Positions 11,728-19,466 of a stretch of DNA of 64,000 bases are shown here, one piece after another. The position numbers and the translations under genes were made by a program. The notes below the pieces were generated by a model. The model searched no databases and was not told where the DNA came from. It worked only from the letters and a program-made list of their open reading frames with translations. Position 1 is the stretch's first letter. Each line of letters starts with the position of its first letter. The stretch comes from an uncultured Bacillota bacterium (GTDB lineage: Bacteria > Bacillota_I > Bacilli_A > RFN20 > CAG-826): positions 17,794-81,793 of the forward strand of contig CASFDV010000002.1 in NCBI GenBank assembly GCA_949293555.1, given 5' to 3'.

Positions 11728-12824
11728 TTTTCTGGATTGAGTGCCTGCTGCAAAAGACCGGCCGTCTTTTGGATCGAATAGAGGGCGCGGATCCTTTGCC
11801 CGGCCTGATTCATGGCTGCCCCGCGGAGCGCGCCCCCCGGAAGCACATGTTCTTCGAGCCAGGAGAAGATCCCTTCCGGCGACATATCTACCAGGAAGTT
11901 GATGTCCTCCGGGGCATGTTCCAGGAAGAAAGGATGCTTTCCGGAAAGGACAGCCTTCCCATAGGCAAGATATTCGAACATCTTGCTGGGGATGCTCTCC
12001 GCATCGAGCTTTTCACTAGGTGTCCGCGGATTGATGAGGAGCGTCGCCTCCTTCATGAACGCGATGTTTTCCTCTTCCGTAAGCTCGCCAAGGAAGCGGA
12101 CATGCGGTTCTTCTGCGCCGCGGAAGAGAATGTCCTGCCGGTGTCCTGCGAAAAGAAGGTCCAGCGGGGGGTTCCCGCCATGCCTCTCCGACCAAAGAGA
12201 GAAACCTTTCCTTAGGCTAGGGAACCCATAGGCAGGAAGCAGGACTCCGGAGTAGTAGAGGAAAGGACGCTTATGCTGGACTCTGAATGAGGAATGCTTC
12301 CTTTCGCGGAAGATGAACGGGACGTTAACGTGATTCTTCAGCGAGAAAATCTCGGCCAGGCGATCGTTCAGGGTGATCGCGAGCTCCCCGGTCTCGGCGA
12401 AAAGAGCGACGTTCCGCCGGAATGCCCATAGATAGGGACCGGCGACCCCGGAAATGTTCTCAGGGTTGTCCGTCAGGATGAGTACAGGCCTCGCCCTATT
12501 CCTCCTGGCAAGGGTCATCGCGTCCTTGAAGAGCGTCTGCGAAAGACCATCGAAAAAGATGAGGTCCCCTTCCTCGACCGGGAGGCGGGGAGTCTTCCTT
12601 GGCAAGTGGCCAGAGGCATCAAGGAATGTCCATCCCGGGACATTCCCAAGCCTTTTCGCATACCTCGTCCTTGAGACGATCGCGAGGTCCAGGAACGTGG
12701 ACAGGCACTCCATCAGGCGGGCATGGTAGTTCTGGTTGCTTGGGTTGTTGGGGGCCTCCCCTTCGTCAAGAAGCCGCTTCCTTTCTTCTTCAGGAAGGGC
12801 GGTGGTGAGATAGAAGGCTTTCAT
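11712..12824 (-). CDS. GT4-like glycosyltransferase
   Basis: A 370-residue cytoplasmic protein with a GT-B architecture: an N-terminal acceptor half (MKAFYLTTALPEEERKRL) and a C-terminal donor half with PFLYYSGVLLPAYGFPSLRKG, LDLLFAGHRQDI, LLINPRTPSEKLDAESIPSK and MFEYLAYGKAVLSGKHPFF. The last segment is the E-x-x-A-x-G-x-P-type donor loop seen in GT4 enzymes. It overlaps the stop of the upstream gene on the same strand by 4 bases, so the two transferases form an operon. Donor and acceptor cannot be read. Confidence 0.82.
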   Translation of the reverse strand: MKAFYLTTALPEEERKRLLDEGEAPNNPSNQNYHARLMECLSTFLDLAIVSRTRYAKRLGNVPGWTFLDASGHLPRKTPRLPVEEGDLIFFDGLSQTLFKDAMTLARRNRARPVLILTDNPENISGVAGPYLWAFRRNVALFAETGELAITLNDRLAEIFSLKNHVNVPFIFRERKHSSFRVQHKRPFLYYSGVLLPAYGFPSLRKGFSLWSERHGGNPPLDLLFAGHRQDILFRGAEEPHVRFLGELTEEENIAFMKEATLLINPRTPSEKLDAESIPSKMFEYLAYGKAVLSGKHPFFLEHAPEDINFLVDMSPEGIFSWLEEHVLPGGALRGAAMNQAGQRIRALYSIQKTAGLLQQALNPENQSAR

Positions 12825-13912
12825 TTACTGTGGTCCTTTTTCCATTCGTCCAGGATCGAAAGGAATGACTCAAGCATCGCCTCATAGGTGTTTTCGCGGG
12901 CGACCTTCAGGGCGTTCTCGCGTATTTCTACTGCAAAACCTTCATTAAGTTGGCGAATTATTGCTTCTTCGTTATCGAAGGGGACGACCAACCCGTCGTT
13001 CATGCCTTGCACGAGGTGAAGCCCGGCGTTCGTGTTCGGGGAGCAGATCACCGGGGTTCCCTGGGAGAGGGACTCGTTGACCGCGTGGCCGTAGATATCC
13101 TCGTTCGTGGGGAAGAAGGAGCATTCCGATGCCCGGAGGAGGGCAAGCGTCTCCCCGTGCGGCCGGAATCCTCCCAGGATGACGTTTCCAAGGCGGTTCT
13201 CCTCGATGAAGCGGCGGTACTCCCTTTCTTCCTTCCCGTTTCCGAGGAGGAGGAGGGTTTCTTCCTTTCCCATCCGCCTCCAAAGGCGGAGGAGGGACAT
13301 GAGGTTCTTCCGCGGGATGTAGTTCCCGATCGAGATGTAGAGCCTTTCTCCCGGGATGGACAAGGAGCGCATGAGGGCTCGCCTTTCCTCCCTTGTCGCG
13401 GGCCTCTCGGGAATCTCCCTCGCATGGACGGTGCTATAGACATATTCGCGGATCGGGATGTCCCTGCCCGCGTAATGCCTCAGGTACTCGGAGGAGATGG
13501 GATCAGGCGATAGGAAGGTCGCGTAGGGACTGCGGATGAACTTGCGCTTCAAGGACTTCCTCAGGCAGCTTTCCCGTTCCTTGATCCTTCCTCCGTTGAT
13601 GAGGAAGAAATAGGGAGCCTTCCTGCGATTGAGCTCGAGGATCCCCCTCATCTCCGCCGGCTGGGCCCAGCCGTTCATGACCACGAGGTCATAGGATCCT
13701 TCCCTCATTTCCTTGAGAAGCGCCTTTCCTTTCCCATGCCTGGGAAGGAACTTCTCCACGTAGTGCTCGCCCGTGGCCTCGTAGAAGCCCGGGTGCCTTC
13801 CGCCTTCCCTCTCGTTTTCGAAAACCGCCGTAAGCTCGACCCGCTCGCCCAGGAGGGAGAAGAACTCCCGCTTATAGGGCGCGGGATGAGAGAAAACCCA
13901 TAGAAGCCGCAT
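12821..13912 (-). CDS. GT4-family glycosyltransferase
   Basis: A 363-residue GT-B enzyme. It starts MRLLWVFSHPAPYKREFFSLL, has LYISIGNYIPRKNLMSLL (the start of the donor domain), ETLLLLGNGKEEREY, NVILGGFRPHGETLALLRASE and the donor loop YGHAVNESLSQGTPVICSP. The E-S-L-S-Q-G-T-P string is the conserved GT4 E-x7-E-like region. It is the first gene of a two-gene minus-strand operon. ATG 13912 has TATAAT ending ten bases upstream and no Shine-Dalgarno site, so its mRNA would be nearly leaderless. It is divergent from ung. Confidence 0.87.
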   Translation of the reverse strand: MRLLWVFSHPAPYKREFFSLLGERVELTAVFENEREGGRHPGFYEATGEHYVEKFLPRHGKGKALLKEMREGSYDLVVMNGWAQPAEMRGILELNRRKAPYFFLINGGRIKERESCLRKSLKRKFIRSPYATFLSPDPISSEYLRHYAGRDIPIREYVYSTVHAREIPERPATREERRALMRSLSIPGERLYISIGNYIPRKNLMSLLRLWRRMGKEETLLLLGNGKEEREYRRFIEENRLGNVILGGFRPHGETLALLRASECSFFPTNEDIYGHAVNESLSQGTPVICSPNTNAGLHLVQGMNDGLVVPFDNEEAIIRQLNEGFAVEIRENALKVARENTYEAMLESFLSILDEWKKDHSK

Positions 13913-13964
13913 GCAAGGATGGATTATAGGGTTTCCGACTCTTCCGGGGGAGTATAGTCATCGG
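13913..13964. promoter_or_regulatory. Overlapping divergent promoters of GT4 gene and ung
   Basis: Minus-strand TATAAT (13928-13923) serves the GT4 gene. Plus-strand TATAGT (13953-13958) ends six bases before the GTG of ung. Only 24 bases separate the two -10 boxes, so each predicted -35 region lies inside the other promoter and the two should compete for polymerase. Confidence 0.55.
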
Positions 13965-14630
13965 GTGCTGAAGGATTGGGATGCCCTCTTCTCCGAGGTG
14001 AGGGAGAAGGACTACGCGAAGTCTCTCAAGGAGTTCCTGGACAAGGAGTACGACCAGGAGACCGTCTATCCGCCCCGGGACATGATGTTCCAGGCCTTTC
14101 GTTTCACGAGCCCCAAGACCCTCAAGGCGGTCGTCATCGGGCAGGATCCCTACCATAACTCCGGGGAGGCGATGGGCCTCGCCTTTTCGGTGCCGCCAGG
14201 GATCGATGTCCCGCCTTCCCTCGTGAACATCTACAAGGAGATCGAACGGGACTGCTCCGTGAAGATGGACTTCGGGAAAGGAGACCTTTATTCCTGGGCC
14301 AAGCAAGGAGTCCTCCTCCTCAACGTGTACCTGACCGTGAGGGAAGGGCAGCCGCTTTCGCACAAGAGGGAGGAATACCTTCTCTTCGCGAAGGACGCCA
14401 TTTCCTATATCGAGACCCTCGAGCAGCCGATCGTCTATTTCCTCTGGGGGAGCTTCGCCAGGAAGTTCGCTCCCCTGGTCCGCCAAAAGGATCGGCTGGT
14501 GCTGGAGTCCGCCCATCCCTCGCCCTTGAGCGCCAACAGGGGCGGATGGTTCGGGCAGCATCAGTTCAGCCGGGCCAACGACTTTTTCATCGCCCATGGC
14601 GTTCCCCCGATTGATTGGCGGAACTCCTGA
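13965..14630 (+). CDS. ung: Uracil-DNA glycosylase
   Basis: A family 1 uracil-DNA glycosylase that removes uracil from DNA at the start of base excision repair; 221 residues, typical length. The water-activating motif VVIGQDPYH is intact (usually followed by G, here by N), as are PPSLVNIYKEI, GVLLLNVYLTV, IVYFLWGSFA and the minor-groove HPSPLSANRG loop. I choose GTG 13965 because homologues begin at this point (LKDWDALFSEV) and a TATAGT box ends six bases upstream; an in-frame ATG at 13911 lies upstream of that box. A purine-rich GGGGGAG lies 12 bases upstream, too far for a good Shine-Dalgarno site. Confidence 0.95.
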   Translation: MLKDWDALFSEVREKDYAKSLKEFLDKEYDQETVYPPRDMMFQAFRFTSPKTLKAVVIGQDPYHNSGEAMGLAFSVPPGIDVPPSLVNIYKEIERDCSVKMDFGKGDLYSWAKQGVLLLNVYLTVREGQPLSHKREEYLLFAKDAISYIETLEQPIVYFLWGSFARKFAPLVRQKDRLVLESAHPSPLSANRGGWFGQHQFSRANDFFIAHGVPPIDWRNS

Positions 14631-14639
14631 AACTATAGT
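14611..14639 (+). promoter_or_regulatory. Promoter of the TPP riboswitch transcript
   Basis: TTGATT (14611-14616), a 17-base spacer and TATAGT (14634-14639) form a good sigma-A-type promoter at the very end of ung. The predicted start near 14646 falls just before the riboswitch. Confidence 0.75.
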
Positions 14640-14646
14640 CATTCCG

Positions 14647-14732
14647 TCCGGAGCTCACCCCAGTGGGCTGAGAGGAGCCGACAAAGGCGGCTCGACGGTA
14701 CCTGATCCGGGTAATGCCGGCGGAGGTAAGCG
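14647..14732 (+). ncRNA. TPP riboswitch (THI box)
   Basis: The aptamer core is plain: CTGAGAGG at about 14669-14676 and ACCTGATCCGGGTAATGCCG at about 14700-14719, followed by GCGGAGGTAA. These are the conserved CUGAGA and CCUGAU...UAAUGCC...GCGNAGG elements of the thiamine-pyrophosphate riboswitch. It sits between a good promoter and a ThiT-like transporter gene, so it should switch thiamine uptake off when TPP is plentiful. Confidence 0.95.
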
Positions 14733-14750
14733 GCCCCAAGGGCTATTCGC

Positions 14751-14771
14751 GCGCCTCCGGAAAGGAGGCGC
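14751..14771 (+). promoter_or_regulatory. Shine-Dalgarno-sequestering hairpin of the TPP riboswitch
   Basis: GCGCCTCC (14751-14758), loop GGAAA and GGAGGCGC (14764-14771) form a perfect 8-base-pair stem that buries the GGAGG of the next gene, whose ATG is at 14777. There is no T-run, so control is probably at translation. The GGAGG at the 3' end of the aptamer (about 14722-14726) could instead pair with CCTCC and free the binding site when TPP is absent. Confidence 0.75.
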
Positions 14772-14776
14772 TTTCC

Positions 14777-15886
14777 ATGGAAGGAAAGTTCGAGAAGCTC
14801 GGGGCGTGGCTCCGGGAGCACCGCTGGGAGATGACGCTCGTCGTCCTCGCGCTCGCGCTCCTGGGCTGGACGATGCCCCTCTACCAAAGCGTGCCGGTCG
14901 CGCTTTCCGTCGTGACGAGCGGCGAGGAGTACCTGGCCGAGGCCTTGAGCGAGGGCCCGCTCCCCGTCTGGCTCTCCACCCTCTTCGACGGGGGCACGAA
15001 CTGGACGATGGTGCTCCTGCTCATCGTGATGCCCCTCATCTCGATTCTCCTCGCCGTCGGCGGCAAGTTCCGCAAGGGCCTGATGGTGGCCTCCTCCCTC
15101 GTTTCCCTGGTACTCGGGGTCCTGCTCCTCATCTCTCCTTCGCTCTATGACATCGGGGAATCGCTCACCCAGCTCGGGGGAGCGGAAGGAGGCCTTGCCT
15201 ACTGGGCCGCGACGGAGGCGATGGAGACGGAGCTCGACGCCGGGGCGATCGTCATGATGGCCTTTAGCTTCTTCGGGGCGGCGATGTCCCTGGCCTCCGC
15301 GAGCGAAAGAGAGACCCTCTCGGTAAGGAACCTTGCCGAGATCGCCGTGATGAGCGCCCTCGCGATCGCCCTCCAGTTCATCCGCATCCCCATTGGGGAG
15401 ACGGGCGGCTCCATCAACCTCGGGCTCGTGCCCCTCGCCTACCTCGCCCTCCGGCATGGCCCGGCGAAGGGCTTCGTCGCCGGAGCTTTCGTTTATGGGC
15501 TCGTCACCTGCCTGACGGACGGGTACGGGCTCTACACCTATCCTTACGACTACCTCGTCGGCTTCGGGTCGATCGCCGTCTTCGGATTCTTCCGCCCCCT
15601 CGTCTTCCCCAAGGACAAGGCTTGGACCCCGTGGGGCTTCCTCTGGATCTTGCTGGCGGCCTCCCTCCAAAGCTTCGTCCGTTTCGTCGGAGGCACCGTC
15701 TCCTCAATGGTGAACTACGGGTACGGCCTTTATGCCGCCTGCGCCTATAACGTCGTCTATGTCTTCGTCACCGGCGCGGTCACCGCGGGAGTCATCCTCA
15801 TCCTTTATCCCGCCCTCGGGAGGCTTGAGAAGATCCTTCCCGTCGAGAGAGGGAAAGGCGCGGAAGGGGGGCAGGCTTCCAACTAA
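14777..15886 (+). CDS. ThiT-like thiamine ECF S-component with an extra N-terminal membrane domain
   Basis: A 369-residue membrane protein. Residues about 185-350 match the thiamine-specific S-component ThiT: AEIAVMSALAIALQFIRIPIG, a GSINLGLVPLAYLALRHGP segment, GAFVYGLVTCL and LYTYPYDYLVGFGSIAVFG. ThiT alone is about 190 residues. Here about 175 residues precede it, with four predicted membrane helices (near 19-35, 73-97, 103-122 and 150-175) that I cannot assign. The TPP riboswitch directly upstream supports thiamine or precursor uptake, probably with a general ECF energising module encoded elsewhere. ATG 14777 is preceded by AAAGGAGG held in the riboswitch hairpin. Confidence 0.88.
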   Translation: MEGKFEKLGAWLREHRWEMTLVVLALALLGWTMPLYQSVPVALSVVTSGEEYLAEALSEGPLPVWLSTLFDGGTNWTMVLLLIVMPLISILLAVGGKFRKGLMVASSLVSLVLGVLLLISPSLYDIGESLTQLGGAEGGLAYWAATEAMETELDAGAIVMMAFSFFGAAMSLASASERETLSVRNLAEIAVMSALAIALQFIRIPIGETGGSINLGLVPLAYLALRHGPAKGFVAGAFVYGLVTCLTDGYGLYTYPYDYLVGFGSIAVFGFFRPLVFPKDKAWTPWGFLWILLAASLQSFVRFVGGTVSSMVNYGYGLYAACAYNVVYVFVTGAVTAGVILILYPALGRLEKILPVERGKGAEGGQASN

Positions 15887-15943
15887 ATAGGGAAGTGCGC
15901 CTCCTTTTGTGCTATCTTCCGCATAGTCGAGGAGTGTTTTCAG

Positions 15944-17161
15944 ATGATCGACGAAGAGAAGAAGGAAATTGCCCCCGCGGAGGAAGGCCCCGAACCCAAG
16001 GAAGAGGAATCCCCCATCGTGGAGGAAGTGAAGGAAGCCGCCCCGGTTTCGGAAGAAACAGAAGGGAACGGCGAGGATAAAGAGGAAAGCGAGTACACGG
16101 ACGAGCATCCCTACCAGCCGACTCCCGCCCCCGCTCCGAAAGAGGAGGAAGGGGAGAAGGTCACTCTCCTGAAGGAAGGGGAGAAGAGCCCCGAGGAACT
16201 CCGCAAGGAAATGGAGGAGAGGGAGAAGGCGGCGAGGTCCGCCCCGGCCCCGACCTTCGCCTACGAGGACGAGAGGCTCGCCCACATGGAGGAGGCGCGC
16301 GCCCTCTTCCAGAAGGAATACAAGAAGGCCAACCGCTGGAAGACCCCGATCACCATCATCGGGATCGGCATCATCCTCGTGAGCTGGCTCGTGCCCTCCT
16401 TCATCGACTCCCTCAAGTCCTACGCCTGGGTGTTCGGCCTTTGCTTCTGCGTCGTCGCGATCGCCGGGATCGCCGTCTACACCATCTTCGCGAACAAGGC
16501 TTCGAAGAAGGCGATGGACGCCTACTTCGATTCCTTCTTCAATGATTACAACGACTACACCTTCGGGAGCAGGGTGTCCGACCTCCGCCAGGACATCGAC
16601 GCGAAGCTGGATCCCGAGGTGTTCAAGGGCGCCAACCTCTACAAGGACGTGAACCGGGTCACCTCAAGGAACTTCCTGACGTTCAACTACAAGGGAAGGT
16701 CCGTCTCCTATAGCGAGTGCGCCGCCCAGAGCGTCGACAACAAGATCGCCAAGACGGTGTTCATCGGGAACATCCTCGTCATCAACAACGGCTACACGGG
16801 GAAGGACGTCGCCATCTATCGGAAGGGGAACGCCCGCGCCCTTCCTCCTACCAACTTCAAGGCCTTCGGCGACCTTTTCGAGGATACGAGCGACATGGTC
16901 GTCTACGGCCCCAAGACCGCGAAGTCCATCCTGACCAAGCGGGTCAGGGACGCCCTCGCGAGCTTCGTCACGAACGCGACCTTCGTCGACTTCTCGATCG
17001 CCATCCTTCCCGGGAAGACCTACTTCCTCCTCGGCTACGAGGACGATCTCATGGTGCTCCCGATGAGGGATCCGATGGACCCGAAGCCCTACATGCAGCA
17101 TCGGGCGGACATCCAGAAGGTGTTCGACTTCATCGACGTCCTCGACGAGACGCTGAAGTAG
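15944..17161 (+). CDS. Acidic membrane protein of unknown function
   Basis: A 405-residue protein. Residues 1-110 are a disordered Glu/Pro-rich tail, then a short helix, two membrane helices (about 130-150 and 155-180) and a C-terminal domain of about 220 residues starting NKASKKAMDAYFDSFFNDYNDYTFGS. The layout (two helices then a soluble domain with FVDFSIAILPGKTYFLLGYED) recalls DUF3137-type proteins, but I cannot confirm it. ATG 15944 has GAGGAG upstream. A terminator follows the stop, so it appears monocistronic. Confidence 0.7.
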   Translation: MIDEEKKEIAPAEEGPEPKEEESPIVEEVKEAAPVSEETEGNGEDKEESEYTDEHPYQPTPAPAPKEEEGEKVTLLKEGEKSPEELRKEMEEREKAARSAPAPTFAYEDERLAHMEEARALFQKEYKKANRWKTPITIIGIGIILVSWLVPSFIDSLKSYAWVFGLCFCVVAIAGIAVYTIFANKASKKAMDAYFDSFFNDYNDYTFGSRVSDLRQDIDAKLDPEVFKGANLYKDVNRVTSRNFLTFNYKGRSVSYSECAAQSVDNKIAKTVFIGNILVINNGYTGKDVAIYRKGNARALPPTNFKAFGDLFEDTSDMVVYGPKTAKSILTKRVRDALASFVTNATFVDFSIAILPGKTYFLLGYEDDLMVLPMRDPMDPKPYMQHRADIQKVFDFIDVLDETLK

Positions 17162-17174
17162 AAGGAATCAGGGA

Positions 17175-17200
17175 ACGCTCTCCTCCGGGGGAGCGTTTTC
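17175..17200 (+). terminator. Rho-independent terminator
   Basis: ACGCTCTCC (17175-17183), loop TCCG and GGGGAGCGT (17188-17196) pair over 9 positions with one G-T wobble and are followed by TTTTC. The hairpin lies 14 bases after the stop of the acidic membrane protein gene. Confidence 0.85.
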
Positions 17201-17238
17201 ATATTCGTCTCCTATGGAGAAGTCCGCCCTCACGTCCC

Positions 17239-17250
17239 TATAATCAAGCC
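17239..17250 (+). promoter_or_regulatory. Leaderless promoter of the DUF47 gene
   Basis: A perfect TATAAT (17239-17244) is followed by six bases and then ATG 17251. A normal start point seven bases past the box would be the A of the start codon. No purine-rich ribosome binding site is present, so this is the clearest leaderless candidate in the window. Confidence 0.65.
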
Positions 17251-17892
17251 ATGGGTTTCCATTACGCGAGCAAGAGGAAGACCGAGTGGTACCTCCGGGG
17301 CTTCCGCGACCTCTTTTCCTTCGCCACGAAGGCGGCCAACGAAGTAGAGCTCTTCTTCAAGAGCTACCGCAAGGCTGAGCTCGGGGAGTTCCGCGCCCGG
17401 GTTCACCGCATCGAGCATGAGGCGGACGCCAGGAGGAAGGCCCTCGTCGAGAAGGTCATGGAGGACCGCTTCCTCCCCTTCCGGAGGACGGACATCTACG
17501 AGATCGTGAACCTCATAGACGACGTCACCGACGCGATCGAGGAAATCTCGCTCCGGTGCTACCTATATGAGTTCGAGGCGCTTCCCCATGACTCCGTGGA
17601 GTACATGGAGCTCAACATCGAGTGCCTGGAGAAATGCCGGGCGGTGCTCCGCCTCTTCGACAGGAAGCCCCGGAAGGAAGGGCTCCTTCCCCTCATCGAG
17701 GACGTCGCGAGGCTCGAGGAACAAGGGGACGCGGAGTATCTGAACGACATGACGCTCCTCCACAGGAACTCGAAGGAGCCTCTCTACATCATGGAGGCGA
17801 GCGAGTTCTACTCGTGCCTTGAGAAGGTCTCGGACACGGCCAGGGAACTCGTCAGCTACCTTGGCGCCATCATCTATCGGCGCGGCCGCTAG
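17251..17892 (+). CDS. DUF47/PhoU-like protein
   Basis: A 213-residue, all-helical cytoplasmic protein of the DUF47 family (PhoU-like), with the pattern F-x-L-F-x-x-A-N-E near residue 30, IEHEADARR at about 60, PFRRTDIYEIVNLIDDVTDAIEE at about 85-107 and a C-terminal SDTARELVSYLGAII. The E/D-x-x-x-D metal-binding triplets of PhoU folds are present. DUF47 proteins usually sit next to a Pit-type phosphate transporter and regulate it; no such gene is next to this one. The start is ATG 17251 directly behind a TATAAT box. Confidence 0.85.
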   Translation: MGFHYASKRKTEWYLRGFRDLFSFATKAANEVELFFKSYRKAELGEFRARVHRIEHEADARRKALVEKVMEDRFLPFRRTDIYEIVNLIDDVTDAIEEISLRCYLYEFEALPHDSVEYMELNIECLEKCRAVLRLFDRKPRKEGLLPLIEDVARLEEQGDAEYLNDMTLLHRNSKEPLYIMEASEFYSCLEKVSDTARELVSYLGAIIYRRGR

Positions 17893-17939
17893 GTTGGTCT
17901 ATAATCGTGGCGAGGTTCCGGAGGGAACTCGCTCTCAAT

Positions 17940-18497
17940 ATGGATGACAGGACCTATCTTTCGTTGCATCGCCCGCCCTGGCGCTGGACCAGGGTCCAGG
18001 CCTATAAGCACGATGGCAGCTTCCACCGCCAGTGGTCGCCCGCCTTCCTGACCTATGAGTGCCCGGAGTTCTGGGCGCTTTGCTCGCGGAACTCCCTCGT
18101 GACGGAGGGGGACGGTAGGAAGTGGATCACCCGCGAGAACGCGGTGTTCTATTTGTTCCGCCGTCGCTGGTTCAACGTCCTTTCCATGCGGAAGGAGGAA
18201 GGGATCGTCCACTACGTGAACATCGCCTCTCCCACCATCAAGGACGGGGGCTTCCTCCGGTACATCGACTATGACCTCGACGTGAAGCTTTATCCGGACG
18301 GCGGCATCCGCCTTCTCGACGGGAAGGAGTTCGACGTCCATGTGCGGCAGTTCAACTACCCCTCGTGGGTGGTCGAGAAATGCCAGTCCGCGGTCCAGGA
18401 GATCGAGGAGATGATGAAGGCGGGGGAGCCGCCCTTCTCCAAGGAGTTCTGCGACAAGATGTTCGCTGAGTTCGACCGGATGACGAAGGACTCATGA
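17940..18497 (+). CDS. DUF402-family nucleoside phosphatase-like protein
   Basis: A 185-residue protein of the DUF402/UPF0374 family (YgaC-like). Staphylococcal members act as nucleoside tri- and diphosphatases. Visible features are YKHDGSFHRQW near the N-terminus, RRRWFNVLSMRKEEGIVHYVNIASP, the metal-site IDYDLDVKLYPDG and LDGKEFD. I choose ATG 17940 because it matches the family start and has GGAGGG upstream; an earlier in-frame GTG at 17907 lies one base after a TATAAT box (17900-17905), too close to be transcribed. That box is probably the gene's promoter. The end overlaps the convergent flavoprotein gene by 6 bases. Confidence 0.87.
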   Translation: MDDRTYLSLHRPPWRWTRVQAYKHDGSFHRQWSPAFLTYECPEFWALCSRNSLVTEGDGRKWITRENAVFYLFRRRWFNVLSMRKEEGIVHYVNIASPTIKDGGFLRYIDYDLDVKLYPDGGIRLLDGKEFDVHVRQFNYPSWVVEKCQSAVQEIEEMMKAGEPPFSKEFCDKMFAEFDRMTKDS

Positions 18498-19418
18498 GAG
18501 CCGCTTCTTGATCTCGTCCGCGACCACGGCCGCCTCCCGAAAGCCGGGGAGCAGCCGTTTTTCCTCCCTGTCCTTAAGGGAGCAGTCCCCGATGACGAAG
18601 AGGTTCCGGGCGGTCTCCTGCACTTCGTCATGGAGATACCCTTGGAAATCGATCGAGCGGGGCGCGGGGAGAGGGAAGTCGGGATTCTCGCTGATGATCC
18701 CGTAGAACACCAGGAGGTAGTCGATTCCCTCGATCGCCTCTTCTTTTGTTCCTTCGCCTTCCTTCAGGCGAAGGGTCCTGACCTCTTTGTCCTCCAGGTC
18801 GATCCCAACGGGAACGAACGGGGTCAGGATGGATATCCCTTTCCCATCAAGCCTATGAATATCCCCGCGGAACTCCCTTCTTCTATGGGATAAAACGATT
18901 TCAGAGCAGATATCGCACAAGTCGTGCGCCCAGTCGATCGCCGCGTTCCCTCCCCCGAGTATGACGACCTTCTTGCCGCGGAAACGCTCGGGGTCCTTGA
19001 CCTTGTAGAGAATGTTCCTCGCCCAGCCTTCCCCTTCCAAGCCAAGCTTCCGCGGGCGATAGGTCCCCTTCCCGATCGCCATGACAAGGAAGTCGGCAAG
19101 TAGGCTCTTCCCGTCGGAAAGGCTGATGGAGTAGCCATTCCCTTCCGGCTCGAAGGAGACGACTCTAGTTTCGTAGAGCACTTCCTGTCCTTCCGCCTCA
19201 TGGACGAGCCTTTCCACGGCCTCTTTTGCGCTTAAGCCGGAAAACTCCGGAGGATCCTCCATTGCCTTCGCCGGGTAGAGCGAGCTCATCTGGCCGCCGG
19301 GAAAGGAGGAGGCCTCGACGATGGTCGCGGGGATGCCGGCCCTCTTCAAGAGGGCGGCAAGCCTGAGGCCCACGGGCCCTGCCCCGACGATGACGACTTT
19401 CCTTCCCATGCGCTGCAT
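18492..19418 (-). CDS. Ferredoxin-NADP reductase-like flavoprotein (TrxR family without CxxC)
   Basis: A 308-residue two-dinucleotide-binding flavoprotein. The N-terminal FAD site VVIVGAGPVGLRLAALL, the central NAD(P) site VVILGGGNAAIDWAHDL and the C-terminal NLFVIGDCSLKD are intact. The redox-active C-x-x-C of thioredoxin reductases is absent; the only nearby cysteines are in DLCDICSEI after the nucleotide site. This pattern fits the YumC-type ferredoxin/flavodoxin-NADP reductase. ATG 19418 follows GGAGGG; a second ATG lies three codons in. It is divergent from tsaE with a short shared regulatory gap. Confidence 0.85.
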   Translation of the reverse strand: MQRMGRKVVIVGAGPVGLRLAALLKRAGIPATIVEASSFPGGQMSSLYPAKAMEDPPEFSGLSAKEAVERLVHEAEGQEVLYETRVVSFEPEGNGYSISLSDGKSLLADFLVMAIGKGTYRPRKLGLEGEGWARNILYKVKDPERFRGKKVVILGGGNAAIDWAHDLCDICSEIVLSHRRREFRGDIHRLDGKGISILTPFVPVGIDLEDKEVRTLRLKEGEGTKEEAIEGIDYLLVFYGIISENPDFPLPAPRSIDFQGYLHDEVQETARNLFVIGDCSLKDREEKRLLPGFREAAVVADEIKKRLS

Positions 19419-19446
19419 GGTAGCACGCCCTCCGAAGGAGGAAGAC

Positions 19447-19452
19447 TATAAT
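19447..19452 (+). promoter_or_regulatory. -10 box of the tsaE-tsaB-rimI-tsaD operon
   Basis: A perfect TATAAT ends 14 bases before ATG 19467, giving a leader of about 8 bases with no ribosome binding site. No -35 box of quality is visible. Confidence 0.5.
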
Positions 19453-19466
19453 TGCCTCGCTTTCCT

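Noticed and set aside
16717-17250. Extension of the DUF47 protein upstream into the previous gene's region.
   Set aside because: The upstream part is the shifted frame of the acidic membrane protein gene and is cut by its terminator; the family begins at ATG 17251.
17907-17939. GTG 17907 as the start of the DUF402 gene.
   Set aside because: It lies one base after a TATAAT box and so would not be transcribed; ATG 17940 has GGAGGG and fits the family start.
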